Positions 7,644-11,638 of a stretch of DNA of 11,638 nt are shown here, piece by piece. Position 1 is the first letter of the stretch, and every line of letters begins with the position of its first letter. The notes beneath the pieces were generated by a model, which was not told where the DNA came from, did no database searches, and saw nothing but the letters and a program-made list of their open reading frames with translations. Source of the DNA: Oscillospiraceae bacterium. GTDB taxonomy: Bacteria > Bacillota > Clostridia > Oscillospirales > Ruminococcaceae. The translations under genes and the position numbers were made by a program. The DNA lies in the NCBI GenBank assembly GCA_019423445.1, contig JAHZBJ010000007.1, positions 15,261-26,898 on the forward strand. The letters run 5' to 3'.

Positions 7644-8510
7644 TCACTCCTTCTTCCTTTTGAGGAGGGTATTGAGGGCGATGTTGATGATCATGATGAA
7701 GACAAACAGCACCAAGGCGATGGAGTAAAGGGCCTGGCGCTGGAGGCCGGAGGCGTAGGCCATCTCGCTGGCCACGGCGGTGGTGAGAAAACGGACGCTG
7801 GAGAAGAGGGAAGGCATATTGGCAACGTTGCCGGCTACCATGATAATGGCCATAGCCTCACCAATGGCCCGGCCGATGCCCAGCACCACCGCGGCGGCGA
7901 TGCCGCTGGAGGCAGCGGGGACGCTTACCCGGAACACCGTTTCGATGTGGGTGGCGCCCAGGGCCAAACTGGCCTCCTCATACTCCTTGGGTACGGCTTT
8001 GAGGGCGGTTTCGGATACGGAGATAATGGAGGGCAGGATCATCACGGCGAGGACGATAATGGCGCAGAAAAGGCTGGCGCCGTCGGGAAGGTCAAAGGCT
8101 TTTCGCACGGCGGGGACCAGTACCATCATGCCGATGAGGCCATAGACCACCGAGGGGATGCCCGCCAGCAGGTCCACCGCAGGGCGGACCACAGCGGCCA
8201 GTTTGGGAGGGGCGACCTTGGCCAGGAATACCGCGGTCATAAAGCCTACCGGCACGCCGATGATGATGGCGCCGCAGGTGCCATAGACCGAGGTGAGGAT
8301 GAAGGGCAGAATGCCGAATTTGGGTTCAGCGGCGGTGGAAGCCCACTCGGTGCCGAAGAGGAAGTCCACGAGGCCGATCTCCCGGATGGCGGGCAGACCG
8401 GAGATGATCAGATAGATGCTGATAAAGAGCACAAACACGATGGCGATGAAGCCGCAGGCGAAAAACAGGGCGTGCATCACAATTTCCATCGGTCGGAGTT
8501 TTCGTTTCAT
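7644..8510 (-). CDS. pstC: Phosphate ABC transporter permease PstC
   Basis: A 288-residue membrane permease, the first of the two channel subunits. Hydrophobic helices lie near residues 11-36, 70-98, 115-135, 146-166, 203-228 and 258-282. Family landmarks are LLAGIPSVVYGLIG (114-127), the EAA loop EYEEASLALGATHIETVFRV (176-195) and GRAIGEAMAIIMVAGN (213-228). It is followed after six bases by pstA. Upstream, a 158-base gap with a stem-loop separates it from pstS. The ribosome site is weak (AAAGG about 12 bases from ATG), which may add to lower output of the membrane subunits relative to PstS. Confidence 0.95.
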   Translation of the reverse strand: MKRKLRPMEIVMHALFFACGFIAIVFVLFISIYLIISGLPAIREIGLVDFLFGTEWASTAAEPKFGILPFILTSVYGTCGAIIIGVPVGFMTAVFLAKVAPPKLAAVVRPAVDLLAGIPSVVYGLIGMMVLVPAVRKAFDLPDGASLFCAIIVLAVMILPSIISVSETALKAVPKEYEEASLALGATHIETVFRVSVPAASSGIAAAVVLGIGRAIGEAMAIIMVAGNVANMPSLFSSVRFLTTAVASEMAYASGLQRQALYSIALVLFVFIMIINIALNTLLKRKKE

Positions 8511-8553
8511 GGCAAATACCGGCCTTTCTCAAAAAGGGTCTGGAGCGAGGAAC

Positions 8554-8563
8554 AAGGATCCTT
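8554..8563. repeat. Perfect 10-bp palindrome in the pstS-pstC gap
   Basis: AAGGATCCTT reads the same on both strands. Partly matching bases continue outward (AACAAGG on the left, CCTTTGT on the right). It lies about 44 bases upstream of the pstC start codon. It could be a protein site or simply chance. Confidence 0.35.
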
Positions 8564-8614
8564 TGTCCCGGGGAGGCTTCTGACCGGCAGGCGCAAAAGC
8601 CGTATCATGCGGAG

Positions 8615-8640
8615 TGCCCCCTCGGCAGGCCAAGGGGGCA
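8615..8640 (-). ncRNA. Intercistronic stem-loop between pstS and pstC
   Basis: TGCCCCCT (8615-8622) and AGGGGGCA (8633-8640) form a perfect 8-bp stem, with two further inner G-C pairs possible around a four-base loop. It lies 28 bases after the pstS stop codon. No run of T follows on the - strand, so a full terminator is unlikely. It more probably protects the 3' end of a processed pstS mRNA or causes partial termination, so that PstS exceeds the channel proteins. The rest of this 158-base gap holds the palindrome at 8554-8563 and no gene. Confidence 0.6.
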
Positions 8641-8668
8641 TTCCGGCAGAGAGAGAAGAGAAGAAGGT

Positions 8669-9568
8669 TTACTGAGCAACAGGCACGGCGCCAGCGCCGG
8701 CGATGAGCTGAGAGGCCTCAGTGGAGGTTGCCCAATCTACAAAGGCCTGGGCGGCGTCGGAGAGGGGTTTGCTCTCGCTGAGGATGAAGTTGAAGTTACG
8801 CTGAATGGCGTAGCTGCCGTCCAGGACAGTGGCTTCGGAGGGAGCCACACCGCCTACGGTGATGGCCTTGACGGTCTCATCCCCTTCCACAGCGGAGAGG
8901 GAAGCGTAGCCGATGGCGTTGGGATTGGCAGCCACCCCGGCAATCACTTCGCCGGTGGAGGTGTACTCGTTCTGATACTTGCAGGCGTCCTCGGTGCCGG
9001 TGATGGACTCAAAGCCATCCCGGGTGCCGGAACCGGCCTCACGTCCCATAAAGACAACCTGAGCGTCGTTGCCGCCCACGTCAGCCCAGTTGGTGATCTG
9101 GCCGGTAGCCAGCTGGGCGATCTGCTCCAGGGTCAGGTCAGCCACGGGGTTTTCGGGGTTGATGATGATGGCGATACCGTCCTTGGCCACAGTGATCTGG
9201 GTGACGCCGGTTTCGCTTTCCTTCAGGTCACGGGAGGCAAGGCCGATGTCGCAGGTGCCTTCCTGAGCGCCGGTAACACCAGCGCCGGAACCGGAACCGG
9301 TGTAGTTGACAGTGACGCCGGGCTGAACTTCCCGGAAGGCCTCGATGAGGGAGCCCATCACGTCCTCCATGGAGGTGGAGCCGTTGGTGTTGACGGTGCC
9401 GCTGACCTCAGCGGTGGAAGAAGCTTCAGAAGAAACGGAGGAGGAAGCGGCGGTGGAAGAGGAGGAAGCCTCAGAAGAAGAGGAGGCCTCGGAAGAGGTG
9501 CTGCTGCCGCAGGCGGTCATGGCGACGCACAGGGTAGCGGCCAACAGCGCGGAAAGAATACGTTTCAT
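8669..9568 (-). CDS. pstS: Phosphate-binding lipoprotein PstS
   Basis: A 299-residue extracellular phosphate-binding protein tethered by lipid. The signal peptide ends in the lipobox MTAC with the acylated Cys20. Residues 21-55 are an unusually pure Ser/Ala/Glu/Thr linker. The binding domain begins near residue 57, with phosphate-contact motifs GSTSM (63-67), TGSGSGAGV (90-98), ASRD (111-114) and REAGSGTRDGFE (176-187). The last of these is the classic PstS signature. AAAGGA about ten bases before ATG supports the start. It is the first gene of the operon and follows a Pho-box-like element. The linker is encoded by an imperfect low-complexity repeat of Glu/Ser/Ala codons (about 9404-9502). 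Confidence 0.96.
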   Translation of the reverse strand: MKRILSALLAATLCVAMTACGSSTSSEASSSSEASSSSTAASSSVSSEASSTAEVSGTVNTNGSTSMEDVMGSLIEAFREVQPGVTVNYTGSGSGAGVTGAQEGTCDIGLASRDLKESETGVTQITVAKDGIAIIINPENPVADLTLEQIAQLATGQITNWADVGGNDAQVVFMGREAGSGTRDGFESITGTEDACKYQNEYTSTGEVIAGVAANPNAIGYASLSAVEGDETVKAITVGGVAPSEATVLDGSYAIQRNFNFILSESKPLSDAAQAFVDWATSTEASQLIAGAGAVPVAQ

Positions 9569-9633
9569 GGCTTAGTCATCCTTTCGATGTTTTAAGGTCT
9601 GTGTTTTGTCTGCATTTTCTTCACTGCAACTAC

Positions 9634-9639
9634 AGAATA
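9634..9639 (-). promoter_or_regulatory. Candidate -10 box of the pst operon
   Basis: TATTCT on the - strand matches the -10 consensus at 4 of 6 bases, about 65 bases before the pstS start codon. No good -35 box is correctly spaced. This is usual for promoters that need a bound PhoB/PhoP activator, and the Pho-box-like repeats lie just upstream. Confidence 0.35.
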
Positions 9640-9648
9640 AGGCAGGTA

Positions 9649-9689
9649 TGTAAAGATTGCTTTTTTCTTTCGGTAAAACTCTGGTAAAA
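9649..9689 (-). promoter_or_regulatory. Pho-box-like direct repeats upstream of pstS
   Basis: On the - strand TTTTACC occurs at 9683-9689 and again at 9672-9678, exactly 11 bases apart. A third related copy, TTTACA, is at 9649-9654, about two further helical turns downstream. Direct repeats of TT(A/T/C)A(C/T)A-like hexamers with about five-base spacers are the known PhoP-binding pattern in Firmicutes. The 11-bp period also fits E. coli PhoB boxes. The location, just upstream of the pst operon that encodes the regulator, supports autoregulation. Confidence 0.65.
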
Positions 9690-9716
9690 TCAGCAGTCTT
9701 AAAAGAAGATTTTCAG

Positions 9717-9745
9717 TTGACAGAGAGGGCATTCTACCGTAAACT
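9717..9745 (+). promoter_or_regulatory. Promoter for the feoAB operon
   Basis: TTGACA at 9717-9722 is a perfect -35 box. After a 17-base spacer, TAAACT at 9740-9745 matches the -10 box at 4 of 6 bases. Transcription should start near 9752, leaving a leader of about 110 bases before feoA. No clear Fur- or DtxR-type operator palindrome was seen overlapping it. Confidence 0.65.
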
Positions 9746-9761
9746 AAAAACGTGATTGAAA

Positions 9762-9823
9762 CCGGAAAAATGACCGAAACCGTTGCAAAGCGGGAGAACG
9801 GGTCGGGTTTCCGGCTGTTTTTT
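9762..9823 (+). promoter_or_regulatory. Terminator-like hairpin (possible attenuator) in the feoAB leader
   Basis: CCGGAAA (9762-9768) pairs with TTTCCGG (9808-9814), and inside it GACC (9772-9775) pairs with GGTC (9801-9804) across a symmetric three-by-three internal loop. The stem is followed by CTG and six T residues (9818-9823). This resembles an intrinsic terminator lying within the leader predicted from the promoter at 9717-9745. GAAACC occurs twice (9758-9763 and 9776-9781) and either copy could pair with GGTTTC (9806-9811). That would break the terminator stem, so alternative folds are possible. The ligand or factor, if any, is unknown. Confidence 0.45.
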
Positions 9824-9847
9824 CGCCGTGGGCTTTGAGCCCAGGCG
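9824..9847 (+). other. Stem-loop just before the feoA ribosome site
   Basis: GGGC (9830-9833) pairs with GCCC (9839-9842) around TTTGA, and CGCC (9824-9827) with GGCG (9844-9847) outside a small internal loop. It ends only three bases before the feoA ribosome site AGGGAGG (9851-9857), so it could influence translation initiation. Confidence 0.4.
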
Positions 9848-9864
9848 GGAAGGGAGGCATTTTT

Positions 9865-10098
9865 ATGACCTTGGACGAAATGAAACCGGGCCACGGCGGG
9901 ATTATCACCGTGGTGGGCGGGGAGGGAGTGCTCCGCCGCCGCCTTCTGGATATGGGCCTGACCCCCAAGACCCGGGTAATGGTACGAAAAGTGGCCCCTA
10001 TGGGGGACCCCATTGAAATACGGCTAAGAGGGTACGAGCTCACCATCCGCCGGGAGGAGGCCGCCAAAATCCAGGTTCTCCCCGACGGGGAGCAGTGA
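9865..10098 (+). CDS. feoA: Ferrous iron transport protein FeoA
   Basis: A 77-residue cytoplasmic protein with the SH3-like FeoA fold, which supports or regulates the FeoB iron transporter. Typical parts are MTLDEMKPGHGGIITVV at the start, the central LLDMGLTPKTRVMV (about 31-44), the segment APMGDPIEIRLRGYELTIRREEA (about 48-70), and a short basic/acidic end. The ATG at 9865 has AGGGAGG seven bases upstream. A TTG at 9835 in the same frame would add ten non-conserved residues overlapping that ribosome site and is rejected. feoB follows after 42 bases. The gene is divergent from the phosphate operon. Confidence 0.93.
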   Translation: MTLDEMKPGHGGIITVVGGEGVLRRRLLDMGLTPKTRVMVRKVAPMGDPIEIRLRGYELTIRREEAAKIQVLPDGEQ

Positions 10099-10140
10099 TT
10101 CCTCCGGCGCTTCATCAAGAAAGAAGAAGGACAGACAATT

Positions 10141-11638
10141 ATGATATACGCCCTGATTGGCAATCAGAACTGCGGCAAGACCACCCTGTTTAACCAGCTT
10201 ACCGGCTCCAACCAACACGTGGGGAACTTCCCCGGTGTGACGGTGGAGAAGAAGGAAGGCCGGGTGCGGCGCACAGAAGACAGCGTGGTGGATCTTCCCG
10301 GCATCTATTCCCTTTCCCCATATACCGCCGAGGAGGTGGTGACCCGGGATTTCCTGCTGAAGGAGAGGCCCGACGCTATTTTGAATATTGTGGACGCCAC
10401 CAACATCGAGCGGAACCTTTACCTAACCCTTCAGCTCATTGAATTGCAGCTGCCCATGGTGGTGGCCCTGAATATGATGGATGAAGTGGCTGCTTCCGGA
10501 GGCAGTATCGATATCCCCACCCTTTCCCGGGAGCTGGGAGTGGAGGTGGTGCCCATCTCCGCCGCCAGGAACCAGGGCATCAGCGAACTGGTGGCCCGGA
10601 TCCACCGGGTGGCGGAGGAGCGGATCCTCCCGGCCAAACTGGACTTCTGCGAGGGCCCTGTCCACCGGGCCATCCACGGCGTCACCCACCTGATCGAGGA
10701 CCACGCCGCTGCGGCCCATATTCCGGCCAGGTTTGCCGCCACCAAGCTGATGGAGGGGGACCAGCCCACAATAGAGGCTCTCAAGCTGAATCAGAATGAG
10801 CTGGAGACCATCGGCCATATCACCGACGAAATGGAAACCGCCCTGGGTACCGACCGGGAGGCGGCCCTGGCGGATATGCGCTACAGCTATATTGAGCGGC
10901 TGGCGGCCCTGGCGGTCCACAAAGCCGGGGAGACCCGGGAACAGGAACGGAGTGTGCGCATCGACGCCCTCCTCACCCATAAGATTCTGGCCATCCCCAT
11001 CTTCCTGGGGATTATGAGCTTGGTATTCTGGCTTCCCTTCGGGGTTATCGGCGCCTTCCTCAGTGACGGACTGTCGGTGGGAATCCAGTGGATCACCAAC
11101 TGGACCGATGATGCCCTTACCGCCTTCGGTCTCAACCCGGTGATCCATTCTTTGGTTATCGACGGGGTCTTTACCGGAGTGGGGAGCGTCCTCTCGTTCC
11201 TCCCCACCATTGTGGTGCTGTTTTTCTTCCTGAGCCTGTTGGAGGACAGCGGCTATATGGCCCGGGTGGCCTTTGTGATGGATAAGCTCCTGCGGAAAAT
11301 CGGCCTTTCAGGGCGATCCTTCGTGCCCATGCTCATCGGTTTTGGCTGTTCGGTTCCCGCCATTATGGCCACCCCCACCCTCAGCAGCGAACGGGACCGG
11401 AAGATGACCATTATCCTGACCCCCTTTATGTCCTGTTCCGCAAAACTCCCCATCTATGCGGTGTTTACCTCCGCCTTCTTCCCGGACCATGCGGCTCTGG
11501 TGATGATCCTCCTTTATGTGATGGGAATGGTTGTGGGGATCCTTTATGGGCTTCTGCTTAAACGTACTCTTTTCCGGGGTCAACCGGTGCCCTTTGTCAT
11601 GGAGCTGCCGGCCTACCGGCTTCCGGCGCCTAAGAGCA
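10141..11638 (+). CDS. feoB: Ferrous iron transporter FeoB, N-terminal part (3' partial)
   Basis: The main ferrous iron uptake protein: an N-terminal GTPase domain followed by a membrane channel. The window contains 499 codons; the frame is still open at the right edge, and full-length FeoB is usually 600-800 residues. GTPase motifs are G1 GNQNCGKT (7-14), G2 region GNFPGVTVE (28-36), G3 DLPG (51-54), G4 NMMD (111-114) and G5 SAA (140-142). Membrane helices begin near residue 282. The conserved pore segment GFGCSVPAIMAT starts at residue 400 with Cys403, followed by the gate-like PFMSCSAKLPIY. Residue 412 is Pro where many relatives have Arg (ATRT). AGAAGGA at 10125-10131, nine bases before ATG, supports the start. 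Confidence 0.95.
   Translation, partial: MIYALIGNQNCGKTTLFNQLTGSNQHVGNFPGVTVEKKEGRVRRTEDSVVDLPGIYSLSPYTAEEVVTRDFLLKERPDAILNIVDATNIERNLYLTLQLIELQLPMVVALNMMDEVAASGGSIDIPTLSRELGVEVVPISAARNQGISELVARIHRVAEERILPAKLDFCEGPVHRAIHGVTHLIEDHAAAAHIPARFAATKLMEGDQPTIEALKLNQNELETIGHITDEMETALGTDREAALADMRYSYIERLAALAVHKAGETREQERSVRIDALLTHKILAIPIFLGIMSLVFWLPFGVIGAFLSDGLSVGIQWITNWTDDALTAFGLNPVIHSLVIDGVFTGVGSVLSFLPTIVVLFFFLSLLEDSGYMARVAFVMDKLLRKIGLSGRSFVPMLIGFGCSVPAIMATPTLSSERDRKMTIILTPFMSCSAKLPIYAVFTSAFFPDHAALVMILLYVMGMVVGILYGLLLKRTLFRGQPVPFVMELPAYRLPAPKS

Noticed and set aside
8601..8612. CGTATCATGCGG also found in the terminator at 1413-1424, as a possible dispersed repeat
   Set aside because: A shared 12-base word is expected by chance several times in a window of this size, and the flanks do not match.
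6924..8675. A 583-codon open frame on the + strand opposite pstA and pstC
   Set aside because: It spans two well-identified permease genes on the other strand, is rich in Gly, His, Asp and Gln as expected for a mirrored GC-rich frame, has no family motifs and runs across the pstA-pstC boundary.
9404..9502. Repetitive DNA resembling a satellite or CRISPR-like array in pstS
   Set aside because: It is the coding sequence of the Ser/Ala/Glu linker after the lipobox, in frame with PstS, with no regular repeat unit and spacer pattern.
9792..9814. Possible G-quadruplex (GGG, GGG, GGG, GG) in the feo leader
   Set aside because: Only three GGG runs and the fourth is GG; the same bases are better explained by the hairpin pairing.
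10423..11148. A 241-codon - strand open frame opposite feoB
   Set aside because: It lies entirely inside the feoB reading frame, which has every GTPase motif; the product is low-complexity.

Overview
The window holds a conventional but well-preserved block of ion-uptake genes from a fairly GC-rich bacterium. Strong AGGAGG-type ribosome sites, a lipoprotein PstS with a Ser-rich linker, a small CxxC protein of the hybrid-cluster-associated family, PhoB/PhoR-type regulators and FeoA/FeoB together suggest an anaerobic Clostridia member, perhaps Oscillospiraceae-like. That placement is inference from gene style, not from a marker gene.

Region 1 (1-2749, + strand): the C-terminal part of a TrkH/KtrB potassium channel subunit runs in from the left edge. 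It is followed by a 64-residue CxxC redox-disulfide protein with its own near-consensus promoter, whose -35 box overlaps the trkH stop codon, and by a strong terminator. Next come a secreted lipoprotein of unknown function built from two related halves, and a single-domain rhodanese. A GC-rich hairpin at 2774-2795 separates this block from the convergent phosphate operon and probably terminates both.

Region 2 (2844-9568, - strand): a complete phosphate operon in transcription order pstS-pstC-pstA-pstB-phoU-phoB-phoR. PstS captures phosphate outside the membrane, PstC/PstA form the channel, and PstB drives import with ATP. PhoU links transporter state to signalling. PhoR and PhoB sense and regulate, probably including their own operon through a Pho-box-like direct repeat (11-bp period) upstream of pstS. 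A stem-loop between pstS and pstC may set the ratio of binding protein to membrane parts.

Region 3 (9690-11638, + strand): a divergent ferrous-iron uptake operon, feoA then feoB, with feoB cut off by the right edge. Its leader has a TTGACA/TAAACT promoter followed by a terminator-like hairpin with a six-T tract ahead of feoA, which suggests transcription attenuation. This is the most interesting non-coding signal here.

No rRNA, tRNA, CRISPR array, insertion sequence or phage gene was seen, and no wholly novel multi-gene system is evident. The best leads are the feo leader RNA, the shared pst/feo control region, the pstS-pstC stem-loop, the duplicated lipoprotein and the Cys-substituted rhodanese loop.
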